A stretch of DNA of 64,000 nt from Spodoptera frugiperda (lineage: Eukaryota > Arthropoda > Insecta > Lepidoptera > Noctuidae): assembly GCF_023101765.2 (NCBI RefSeq), contig NC_064237.1, positions 10,646,199 to 10,710,198 of the forward strand. Reading direction: 5' to 3'. The notes under the pieces were generated by a model. The model was not told where the DNA came from. It was given only the letters and a program-made list of their open reading frames with translations, and ran no database searches. The position numbers and the translations under genes were made by a program. The number at the start of each line of letters is the position of its first letter. The stretch's first letter is position 1. Shown here piece after piece: positions 52,274 through 63,390 of the stretch.

Positions 52274-54303
52274 AAATAAAATACACATGTCGGCTTTGAA
52301 AACATGAATTAGAGCGGTTAAATTGAACTGATAAAATTATATTACACTTTTTACTTTGATATCAATGATTTTTTTAATGTTCATTAATTTGTTTGTGACG
52401 GGTTGATATTTGTAAAATTAGTACAGTTTACAGGTCTTTAAACTTTGTTTCAGTCAACATTATACAATGTTATGCTCATCCTAGCTTAGGATTTCTAGTT
52501 TTTAAGTAGTTACAATTCTTATCTGCAACAAAAAACTGAATTACCGAGTAAGTTCTGTTCATCTTTCAAAATCGTGTTGATTCTACATACTCCTACGTAA
52601 TTGAGGTATTTCATCTTTAATGTTTATATTAGTAATCGAAGTATTTCATAAAGAATACGAGCACATACTCGCTCAATAAATAATTTCTAAGAATAACAGA
52701 CTCTATGTAAGCAATATTTAGAAAATATAGCAATTTTCTATATAGGCGTTTCTATGAAATGTAATAAAATCATATCGATAACAACTTAGTAGTTAGAACG
52801 CAAATGATTATGTTAGATTAAACTTTTCCTCTCCAAGTAGTACGCAGTGATTATGTTTAGCCAATGCAGCCAACATCAGATGATTAAATAAGTCGAGCAC
52901 AGATACAACAAACCGACTTGGCTGAATTATTGCTCCCGCGGGATTCGCCACAGATAATATAGGGCCGAAGTTAGGAACTTTGTACGCAAAAAATAGTGAT
53001 GTTATGATACGGTATAATATTTTTGGTTTATTTTTCCTGAATAAGGAAATAGTTTATCTGTTTCCTTGTTGTTTTCCTTACCTAGAGATGTGTATATACG
53101 AAATAAACACAGCTTGGTACCTAATGTATGATTTATTTTGTTTATATCATAGGTAGTGCTAGTTTCATTTATTTGTTTTTTTATATATATTTTAGTACAA
53201 TATCACCATAAAATATCAATTATGAAACCATTATATTGGTGTAACATTAAAAAAACATTAAATATTATTTATCCACTTACATTATTTAATATATTTTTTG
53301 GTAAAGTCTTTAGGTTCGTGCTAAGTATTTTAAAAAATGTGTAATACGTTATTCAATATTTCAAACACGTTAAAAAGGTATCCAATACCAATTAAAATAT
53401 GCTTCGAAATAAGAAATTGTATTTAACACATAATTTTCACTTCATGCAATATTTCATAAAAATAAACCGGTGATTAATTTCGCATGAAATGTTTTCAGCA
53501 CATTTTTAACATAATAATGTAGACAGACAAGGAACGAAACACCTGTCCCGTCAGTTAAGACGTCAAGACGTTTTTACTGCAAAACACTAGGGTATAAATT
53601 ATTATAATATACTCAATATTACGTAACATAATGTATTTTATTTCCTAATGTAGATTCAAGTGTTAAAAATATTAAAAACAGGTACTTGTTGTCAGAGTTG
53701 TTGTGAGTGTGTGTGATACTCCTATGTAATAGGGGCGAGTCTAATGCCATACATTGAGCTTAATTCCTTTAGGAAAAAGGCATATTTCTTTTAAGGCTTC
53801 TTATAAGGCACATGTCACTTCGCTGGGTTTCCATGGGAGGTAGGTATTTATTACTTACTGTCGAGTAATTCGTGTCCTTGTTTAGCCTGATCTCATAAAA
53901 AAGCTCTTTTGTTACATTTAGCTACCGTTTTAGAAAACTTAAAAACCAATTTACTTTTCTTTCAAAAATCAAATCAGCCTCAAGCTAGTCGCACTAACAA
54001 CACAATATCTCAATAATTAATGGTTCAGAGATTTATCGATAATCGGAGGTCCCCCATAAATTCGGGTAGGTACATCACTAGCATCGATATGTTGGAAGAC
54101 CCGGGAAGTCACTAGGGAGTAATCCCCTAATAATTATTGCGGTGTATTGTAGTTCTGCCTACGATGTATTGGTTAAGATCTTGTGATGACGTAACAGCAA
54201 TCTGAGCTTGTTATTGGTCGAGTGGTGTTCAAAGGAAGGGATCTCTGATCTCCTTAGTCGAGCGAAGTGGATATACATTGCCTAAATTAAGTCTTTGACT
54301 GCC

Positions 54304-54888
54304 AATAGAAAACTGTTTCAGACAAATCCTCCGCTAACGTCGGTCACCGGTGACCACGTTAGCGTTCAATATTTTCCTCAAAGCAGTTTTTTTCGCCTTT
54401 ATAAATTCTTAACAAGAACAAGTACTTTACCTACACTTAAAATAGATATAAAGGGTTGGTTGGTAGAAATTCGCTGTTAGCGATAAAACTGCCCTTTACC
54501 CTTCTCATACTTTGTAAATTGTATAATAGTAAAACTACTTACTTTGTGTACAATAAAGTTTATATCTGTTTATCTATCTATCTACTTAGTCATTGAAGCT
54601 CTATAATTTAAATGTGACAGTCAAATATCAATGTATAATTTGTGCAGCAATGTATAATTAATATAACTAAGTAGAAAGTAATTTTAATATTGTATAGTTC
54701 TGTTGGCATGTTTAATTCTTGTTTGTATTTTCTATTGCGATTCGTGAAAACCTATAATTGAGCTTTTGTCACATTATACCACATTATTTATTCAAACTGT
54801 ACAGCTGTTGGTTTTCAAAGTGATTAACACATTGTGGTGGTCACCGGTGACCGACGTTAGGACTTGACTACTAACAGTTTTCTTTCTT
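54304..54888. mobile_element. Inverted-repeat element M6, about 585 bp, with nested palindromes
   Basis: Near both ends lies the palindrome GTCACCGGTGAC, inside a longer arm CTAACGTCGGTCACCGGTGA at left and its complement at right (54,838-54,862). Further out AGAAAACTGTT (left) pairs with AACAGTTTTCT (right). The left copy is itself a 33-base near-palindrome (54,332-54,363). Confidence 0.72.
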
Positions 54889-55129
54889 AAAAAAAATAAA
54901 TTATGAAATCTGGAAATTAAATATGATATCAAACTCTTCAATGATTCATTATTCTATAATTTAAATGTAACAGTAAAATATCAAAATTAGACTTTTAACG
55001 AAATCACTACTTGTTCTTACTAAAATATTATACACTTTAGTTATAACCAACCAATTTGCATTAGAATAACAAAGCCAAGTTACTAGCGAGAAGATTTTCA
55101 GCCATTTATTTGGTTTGACAGCACGAACA

Positions 55130-55660
55130 ATTTGCACGTGCACCGCAAACTATGAACGTTCGCCAATTGGTTTCCGTAAATTGGTAATATGGCGGCGGGA
55201 AACGTGTGACAAAATGCTTTATTATCGCCACGAACATGACTCACGGAACATAAAGTACCAACATAATTTTAAAACGACTGAACACTGAACCTGACAATAT
55301 TTTAAAACTTTAATATGAAACAATAAACTTGTCAAAGATGCGATCACAATCAAAAATCATAAAGCAACTCTTAATAACCGTCAGATGACAGCAAAACGAT
55401 AAATTCAACAAGAAGTTTCTCACCGGACGAGCGTGTCTTTATCGCCGAGCAAAACGTAGGTCCAATCCATCCGAGTCCGCGGCAATCAATATTGTTTTGG
55501 TAAAATATTAAAATTTTATTACACCTTATTTTCACGGGCATAAAATAGCGGTTGGGTTGTCTGTGTATAAAGTATAGTAGTATCAATTTATCATGTTTCA
55601 ATCTCGAGCCGCGAGGTGGCCTCCGGCGATATGATCCGGCAGGTAGATGCGCCACGAAAT
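55130..55660. promoter_or_regulatory. GC-richer island in the unc-4 intron, candidate enhancer
   Basis: Non-repeat sequence with ATGGCGGCGGG at 55,190, CCGAGTCCGCGGCAATCAAT near 55,470-55,490, TTTTATTAC (Abd-B-like) near 55,513 and a CG-rich end near 55,600-55,650. A 94-codon minus frame is unlike known proteins. Confidence 0.25.
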
Positions 55661-57246
55661 ATTACGCGTCGGGGATACGGTGAAAAATTGTTTCTATTCA
55701 CAGTCTTATGTAAAAGTATCTTTATGTAATGCTGATGTTATCGGACCTTTGTGTTGTTGTACAAATTGTGAGTACAAGGCTTTCTACAGCTTCGCAACAA
55801 GGATGTGGTCATACATAACTGTAGATGCCGATAGGTCATTCTGAGAATACAATTTTGATGTACCGAAGTTGACATTCAGTCAATTTAGCTTTTGCTTCTT
55901 TATAGTTGAAATTCCATTCCAGAATGCAGCTTACTTCTCCGCATGTAAAGATTAACCAATCAACAAAAATACCAATAAAATACAAAGCCCTAATAGTGCG
56001 AGAAAAGACTATTTACAATAAAATTCTTTAACGACGATGGAGTTAAATTGACCATATTACTTTTATACAAGTACAGGTGCTGCTCACTTCGGAAGATAAT
56101 GACATACTATAACAAATTTCTAATAAATGAATTTTACGAGTAACGACCACCGTTTTAACACTTGAAGCCACATGTCTATAAGCCTTCATTTACCTTTCCT
56201 ATTAGGTCAATAATGTTAAAAGGGAGTAAGAAACAAAGAAGCATCCTTCTCTTAAGCCGTTCTCATTCTTAATGCTCGCTAATATCCTCAAATGATATGT
56301 ATATAGCTAATAATTTGAAAAGTCGTGTTTAATAATCCCTACATTAAGCCAGCTAGTAATTACGAGTGGCAAGAGACGACACAATTAACTAAGGGCAAGG
56401 CTAGTAAATTAATTGTGTTGCAGTTCGTACAGTAAAAATGACGTTTCGGTAAATGTCATGGAAATTAAAAAGTTACAACCTTCGGTGGCAACGGTAATCA
56501 AGGAAAACTGGTGTGTGTATCAACTAAGTAACGTGTATGCTGTATTTTTTAATACATATCTTAAAATACCGACAGAATTTGTTGAAGGCGAATCCCTCGT
56601 TAACTCCGATCAGTAGAGATCAAGGTGACTAACGTGTTAATATTCGTAATTGAAAAAGTATTGCAACGTAATTCAATAGCTATTCAGTTATTTACATATG
56701 AAATCATTATGCAATTAAAATATATTTTCGTATTTTTATCTTGATGGCTTATTTAACGATCATGTTATTGCATGTTCCGATTTATCAAAGCCCATTAATT
56801 GGCAATAAAAGTTTTGATAATATAGTCATGTTATCGAGATAAACTTATGACAGTCATAATTTCATATTTTAACTTAATTACCTACGGAAACAGCTTCCTA
56901 AATAACCAGTTACTCTTGAACAGGCATCCTCGACGCACGCGTGAATAATACTCGTACGAAAATAATTTCTAATTATTTCAATATGAAACTCAATAGGCAG
57001 TTTTTCTTTTTCTTTTTAATATTTCTTTTCTTCTTTTGGTTTTTTAATTTCTCTTCTCCGGTACTTGACGATTCGAAGAATGTTCAATAAAATATTTGTT
57101 GCTTATGAAGAACTGGGAAAGATTATCGCGTTAGTCAACTGTTTAGGTAGGTCTAATCCAGATTACTTTTCACGATAACTTATGGATTTACAAATGAGGT
57201 TCACCTATAGATATTATTAGATACTGTTTAATACATATTTATTTGT

Positions 57247-57360
57247 TACCCCCTATTATATACTACTTATGACACAAATGCTGAAAAGTGGGTGTACATT
57301 GTATAGCAGCATTGCAGCATCACTGCCTTCTTCTTCGGGGATAAAAGGCGTGACGTTGTA
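57247..57360 (+). repeat. SINE family A, 3' half
   Basis: Runs TTACCCCCTATTATATACTA, GGGTGTACATTGTATAGCAG, GGGGATAAAAGGCGTGACGT, matching the copy at 34.2 kb. Confidence 0.78.
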
Positions 57361-57790
57361 TACAATATTTGTTACTTTTAAAAATAAGATGTGATACTCT
57401 AAACACTACGTACAACAAATAAACAACACTACTAGACCTACTCAAATAAAAAAAACTTTCCATACTAAACCTAGACGTTTCTCCTAAAGTCGTAATCCGT
57501 AGTTTACCCGCTACATACTTACATAAATTCAATTAGTCGTTCCGAGTCGGTTCGCAGAACCCAGCGCAGCCAGGTCCGCTAATGAAGCCACTTTTCGTAG
57601 CCAATGTCTTCATTCGGTGCCACAGGGATGTATTCAGCGGTGTAACAATATTTTTCATTGTTTCTTTTTCACTAAAGTTTATTTTACAAAATTTTGCTAA
57701 ATTAAATTTAGTTATTAAATTCGTCAATAGTTTTGATTTGAAAAAGTGTTCATTTATATTGAATTTTCATCAATATTTTTTGTTCATCAT

Positions 57791-57832
57791 TTAGACACAC
57801 ACTGCATATAAAAATATGCAGTGTGTGTCTAA
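57791..57832. repeat. Perfect 19-bp inverted repeat with a 4-base loop
   Basis: Arms TTAGACACACACTGCATAT and its exact complement surround AAAA. Transcribed as part of the unc-4 intron it would form a stable short hairpin. It is too short for a typical miRNA precursor and is probably a small palindromic repeat. Confidence 0.7.
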
Positions 57833-60539
57833 ACACAACCTACCTAGCAGGTACCAAAATTTTAGAATCTCAACGTAAATTCATATTAGCATTCCTTTAC
57901 CTTATTTTATAACACAATACAAAATATGGAGATCCTTGAATGCATCTTGTTACCTCAGCCGTAACTCGAAGTCCGCCCCTGTGATCTGTCCACGAGGCAC
58001 AACCGCCTATTTCGTTCAAAATTATAACTTTATTATTGCCGGTGATTTTGGAAATTAATTTCTCGGGATCGAAGGCAAATTACAGTGAGGAGAGGCACCC
58101 CACCGGCTATGAAGTACTGAACACATCTCGACATGATCCCGCATATTTAAACGAAATAAGCGATGAAATAGGTGCATCTTTTGATGTCTTTCACTTAAAA
58201 ATTACTAAAGTATAAAATATAACCTTTTAATAGATATGTTTTTGATCCAAACATGAGATCTTTTGATTGAGAGATTGTAAACTTTTGGACACAATAAAAC
58301 CATTATTATTATATTCTTTGCGGTAAAAAGATACCGAAAAAATTCTTAAGTAAATACTTCTCAGTGTCAAACACATGAAGCTTTACAACCCGTGATTACT
58401 ACCGATATTCACATATTTGTTTTACAAGGAAACGATACGACCCACGATATCTCTATCATTACATTCCAAAATATCTCCACGGTCTCCATTTTATTATCAC
58501 AATGCAATAACTTCATCCATATTTGGGTACACACCGCAGGAATCACCACGACCAACCATTTTGATAGCAATTAACCAATTACAAGCCCACAATTTCGTAT
58601 TACACTTTCACGAAAAATGAAAAAAATGACTGCGACTATTTTAATCTGTTCCTTGAAAACAAATTCGTTTGCTCGTGTGAAGTTGTAGTAAGGAAATTAT
58701 CGGCTTGTGTGAGCTGATTATGTTGTTCGAACGGGACATTATTACGGGGGGAAATTTACCAAGTTTTACACCCGAGTCCGTCCGCGTCGCGATTGATTCG
58801 CGGAATAATGAAATTGTAATGTATTCTCGCACAATATTTTGATTGCACAGCGCGATCTTTATTACGCGCCTGTGTCTGCATTCAACGACTTCTTGCTCGT
58901 AATTTTATGTTTAATTCATTTTACTTTATGGCTTTAATTAATTCTTAATGATAACGCTGTCTTTCTATAGTTCCAGTTAGATGTAAGCTGTTTTATTATT
59001 GGACTTTATAATTTGTTGTCCTAAATTGGTATCGAATTCATTGATTTAATTTAATAGTCTTGGTGCTAAGTAAACATTAATTCATTATTATCACGCATAA
59101 GGTACCTAACTAGACTATTTACTTACCTTTATTTAGAAATTTTCAGCAGTTTATAATAAAAATACTTTCATTAACAGAGAAAAATACTTTCATTAAATCA
59201 GAGAAAAGTTAACCAGTTCTACATATCTATCTGCTTTCGGAAAAACAACCAGATTTTCATATTAACCTAACTACCTACCTAATAAGAAAATCTCGTTTAA
59301 CCTACCTAGGTAGGCACTTAATTACAGAAGTACTAAGTATATTACATACCATAAAACATCTTTTCGGTAACATTCAATTCCAACCAACTATTAATATTTT
59401 GATGACAAGAGCAAAACTACTAACAACAAGAAAACCCGAATCAGCATTATCTAATAAAATACAGTAATAAAGTCCCCAAGTATTACAATCAGCGCAAAAG
59501 CCCAATATAAGCAATCAGCCGAAACATAGATAAAGATACAAATCTCTCGAATATAAGTCATAAATTATCTGTATTACAACGAGCTCCGCTACCATAGAGT
59601 ATCAATTCCCCTTTATTGTTTCCCGTAATAGAAATATAAATGGCATCACAAATAAAATCGCATTTATTGAATAGAAACATTTAATTCCGGTCTGCGATGT
59701 CGTGCCACGATAGCCTCTCTATGAATAAAATAAAAATATTGTCTTTGGGATACCTACTCTCGCTTGTTTATGGGATCGTTATTTTGCTTTTCATTTTCGT
59801 ACGGTAGTCTTTAATATGATTTGGTAATCTTTAAAGGTTATTTTGAGAATTTGTATTGTGTTTACAATAGCCTGCAAAAGGACCAGTGTTTGCTTAGTCA
59901 CACAAGCTATAATAAGGTAAAACATTCCACTCAAATTCAAACATAAAACGGCTGACAATGAAAATTCAAATAAATCATTCGTTTGTCGTCGTAACAAAAC
60001 AACAGAATGTAGCAGAATTATTAACTGTACGAATTTATAAACCGCGTTATACAGCCCTCAAATAGATACTTAGTAAGTCCCCCCCCGAGCCCCTCCCAAG
60101 TGACATTAAAACATTGAGCAGACTAAATTAAAGCGCGCCAAAACTGTTGTCTGCGGGCCCAAGGCGGTCGTTTGTTTTAATACAATAACCGACACCGTCT
60201 CGCTTACTCCTCTCATTAGGGATATACGTCTGTCTCGCTCCAACACGCGTAATTTAGCCTTTTCTCTTAAGGCGACAACATAACGTATCGGCAGTCTGAC
60301 AAGTAAAAACAACTCAATTAGTCTAACGGCAAGTGAATACTGGATTAATTGAAAACATTCTGTTCATGTCACAGTGGCCGCGAAAAATATTATACACTGC
60401 AATTATTACACTTCCTAAATACATTCCGGATGATTCATTGCCTCGCTTTTTGTGATTGGATTCGTAATCACATTTTTTGTTTTAATTTAATCATATTCAT
60501 TACGTAATTAAGGTAAAAACCTCTTTTACCATATTATCA

Positions 60540-60870
60540 AAGTAACAAAACAACGATACATTCAGCGCAGAACAGAAGCGCGTTCCTCTTAATCACTTCT
60601 AATTTATTTAGCCCCTCGGAGGACCGAGCGAGTAATTTATAGCTGTCCCTTTCCAACCCGAGGCGGCGGGCGTGTAGCCGTCCTGTTCTCCCGGGACCAT
60701 TTTTAATTAAAATCACCGGGAGAAAATTAGAAATTATATTCTATTTTCAAAAACTTGCTCTGACGCTTTGTAGGAGATTATCTCTTTTTTATGAGCCCCC
60801 GGTCGCGGCTTTTGTTTAACTGCACACGAATTGGCTGAATGGACTTTGTTCCGACCACGGACCTTTTACG
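60540..60870. promoter_or_regulatory. GC-rich island in the unc-4 intron, candidate enhancer
   Basis: Blocks such as CCTCGGAGGACCGAGCGAG, GAGGCGGCGGGCGTG and CCCGGGACC sit beside homeodomain-type TTTTTAATTAAAAT. No repeat similarity to other parts of the window and no convincing reading frame. Confidence 0.28.
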
Positions 60871-61191
60871 ATTATGTCTTGTTCATTTCAATCCTGCTTC
60901 TCTGATGATTGGAAATGTTATAAGTTTGCTCGTTATGCTTTAACGATGATGGGACTTAGCCCCTTCCACTGTCATATGAGTTTTAGATGATAGCACTTCC
61001 ATGTAATTGCGAGGCGTTAACCGTTGGGCCAGCTTTCAAATTCAATTTAATTCGTACCTTCTTTGGATTTTTAGGACTGTGGTTATGGAACAGGTGGGTA
61101 ACACTAGCAGATTAGGTATAATTAGTTATATCTTTATCTGTAGCGAAGTAATAGACATGTATATTCGTATTTTATGCTATTTATTAAAGAA

Positions 61192-61652
61192 CTAGCTTCC
61201 GCCCGCGACTCCGTCCGCGCGGAAGTCGGTCTTCGCGTGGAAGTTTTATTTCTCCATTTTGAGTAACTCTGACAATGACATCTTATCAATACCTATTGGA
61301 CCCAAATACGGCGAGGCCCATAATAATTAAGGAGATCCCTTGTTTGAGCTACTGCTGTTGAGCTCGCGTTCTGTAGAATAAAACTGAAGAATAAAGATTT
61401 TTTTTTCTTCGTATTTTTCCAGGATAAAAAATATCCTATTTTATGCCCAGGATAATAAGGTATAATTATACCAAGTTTCATCGATATCGAACCGTTAGTT
61501 TTCACGTGATGCCTGAACATACAGACAGACAGACAGACAAAAACATTTTTAATCACATATTTGGGTTTGGTATCGATCTAGTAACACCCTCTACTATTTA
61601 TTCTTTCAACATTTTCACCGTACAGAATTGACCCTTTTACCAGATATATTAT
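61192..61652 (+). repeat. Family E repeat, long copy
   Basis: Starts ACTAGCTTCCGCCCGCGACT and carries AGGATAAAAAATATCCTATT, ACCAAGTTTCATCGATATCG, a CAGACAGACAGACAGACA tail and ATTATAATATGAA at its end. This is the fullest family E copy. Confidence 0.7.
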
Positions 61653-61656
61653 AATA

Positions 61657-61690
61657 TGAATGAATGAATGAATCAATGAATGAATGAATG
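61657..61690 (+). repeat. (GAAT)n microsatellite
   Basis: ATGA/GAAT tetranucleotide run with one interruption (ATCAATG), directly after the 61.2-kb family E copy, whose 3' end may have seeded it. Confidence 0.85.
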
Positions 61691-61959
61691 TGTTATAAAC
61701 GTAAGAGTAGACAAATATAAACAGAAAGCTCCAAACTGCTAAGCTATCGGGAGTTATACGTGTTATTGTGAGTCAACCATAAGAGATAGACATTTGCTGT
61801 CGTGGAATATTTTTTAAACAATTTTAAGGAGAACATTTCCGTCGTACATGATTTCTGTGTAGCTTTAACCATTAAGGCTGCACACGCGACGGAAGCTTAA
61901 AAAGTGGAGTGCACTGCTCTGCTCCTATTGATCGTAGCGTAATGAAAAGTATACTATAA

Positions 61960-62640
61960 CCTGCCCAGGAGTATAAAGAACAGTTGTACCAAGTTTCAAT
62001 GAAATCTGTCAAGTGGTTTTTGTTTCTATAAAGAACATACATACAGACAGACAGACAGACAGACAGACAAAAATTTTTCTGATTGCATTTTTGGCGTCAG
62101 TATCGATCACTAATCACCCGCTGATAGTTATTTTGGAAATATATTTAATGTACAGAATTGACCTCTCTACAGATTTATTATAAGTATAGATATAGATATG
62201 GATTTAAATTTTTTGATTTTTGAAATAAAAACTATCCTATGTCCTTTCTAAGGTTCTAGACTATATCTGTACCAAATTTCAACCAAATCCGTCAAATAGT
62301 TGCGGAGATTAATGGTATAAGCATAGAATAGTGTTCGACGTGATTCTTTAATTTGACATAACTTTTTTATTTATGAACCGATTGACATGAAACAAACACT
62401 AAATGTTAATTGAAGCATACCACAATATATTCGTGAAAACCGCATCCAACTCGGATCAGCCGTTTCTGAGATTAGCGCGCACAGACAAACAGACAAACAG
62501 ACAAAAAAAAAGTTAATTACATTTTTGGGTTCGACATCGACATAACAATAATCCCTGCTATTTTTTTTATTTTTATTTTCAATGTACAGACAGCACTTTT
62601 CTACGATTTTATTATATGTATAGATATCCTTTATTGTCTT
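61960..62640 (+). repeat. Two further family E tails in tandem
   Basis: The first (about 61,960-62,190) has ACCAAGTTTCAATGAAATC and a GACAGACAGACAGACA run, and ends TTATTATAAGTATAGATA. The second (about 62,195-62,630) has ACCAAATTTCAACCAAATCC, a CAGACAAACAGACAAACAG run and ends TTATTATATGTATAGATA. Both resemble the 61.2-kb copy. Confidence 0.68.
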
Positions 62641-63217
62641 GACTAATTCACACTGCGAAGTGTCATAAACTGTGAATTGGTATTGTGCTTGTTTTATTGA
62701 GTGTCTGAGAAGGCGGTGCTTTTATCTCTTAATCACTTTATTTTCTGCGAAGTGCGTTCCGTAAGGCAGTGGCGCGGCCTAGCCTACAGCAGTAGGAGGC
62801 TAGAATTTGCTCTTAGGTAGTACGTTGGATTAGGTAGTTTTTTAGGTTTTGAGCCAAGATGCCTGGAATTTCTGAATTATTTTCTTCATTTATACTATGT
62901 TTATACAGAATTTATCTTTCAATGAGTCATAAAAGTAAAAAAAAATGTATACTTATATATTCTAACGGGCTACCTACGTATTTACTATTGCTATGTAATA
63001 TGAAACTTCCAATAAATAATAATTAGCCTTTTCTTTCTAAAAAAGGAGAGTTAGACACGGACCAATAGTGCCTGGAGAACTAATAAGAAATAAAAAACAC
63101 TATGATCTCCTACTTACCCGCCATGATCATGCCAAACCCTCCTATGTAGAGGAGGGTTATAAGTCCAGCAGTAGACCATCACGAACTGTTTTTCTAAATC
63201 CCCTATTTTCTCCCCAG

Positions 63218-63390
63218 GTGGCGTATGTGACGATGATGGTGACAGTGGAAAGAGAAGAAGATCTCGGACGAACTTCAACTCCTGGCAGCTGGAAGAGCTG
63301 GAGCGAGCGTTCCTGGCGTCCCACTACCCTGACGTGTTCATGAGGGAGGCCCTCGCCATGAGACTGGACCTCAAAGAGAGCAGAGTAGCT
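63218..63390 (+). CDS. unc-4: unc-4/UNCX-type homeobox gene, exon 2 (homeodomain residues 1-46)
   Basis: Acceptor TTTTCTCCCCAG|GT and donor GCT|GTGAGT bound 57 whole codons. After a short acidic lead (DDDGDSG) the homeodomain starts [21 protein letters not shown] and continues through [24 protein letters not shown]. Core residues L16, F20, L40 and R5 are present. The sequence [18 protein letters not shown] is diagnostic of the Unc-4/UNCX group of paired-like proteins. The exon stops at homeodomain position 46, the ancient 46/47 intron of paired-class genes, so WFQNRR (with residue 50, which sets DNA preference) lies outside the window. In flies Unc-4 acts in motor-neuron and interneuron identity; that role here is inferred from the family. 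The fly relative OdsH has a similar homeodomain and cannot be excluded. Confidence 0.93.

Larger units (their letters stand above)
47941..57240. other. Middle of the unc-4 intron
   Basis: AT-rich background with SINE A and B copies, a family C retroposon and two inverted-repeat elements, listed separately. A GC-richer stretch at about 55,130-55,660 lacks repeat similarity. No coding exon recognised. Confidence 0.45.
57361..61190. other. Unc-4 intron, 57.4-61.2 kb
   Basis: Contains a perfect hairpin at 57,791-57,832 and GC-richer non-repeat patches at about 58,000-58,140, 58,640-58,890, 60,080-60,330 and 60,540-60,870. The last two are the strongest enhancer candidates by composition, being GC-rich and dense in ATTA/TAATTA sites. 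No coding exon recognised. Confidence 0.4.
39411..63217 (+). other. First intron of the unc-4-type gene (23,807 nt)
   Basis: The intron lies between exon 1 (phase 1 donor GTAGGA) and exon 2 (acceptor CCCCAG). It contains no other convincing coding exon on either strand. It holds transposon remnants, inverted-repeat elements and several GC-richer non-repetitive islands listed separately. Confidence 0.75.

Noticed and set aside
57791..57832. miRNA precursor
   Set aside because: 19-bp arms and a 4-base loop are too short for a normal pre-miRNA of about 60-70 nt.
63068..63343. 91-codon plus frame over the homeodomain exon
   Set aside because: It is in a different frame from the homeodomain and runs through the intron/exon border; a shadow.
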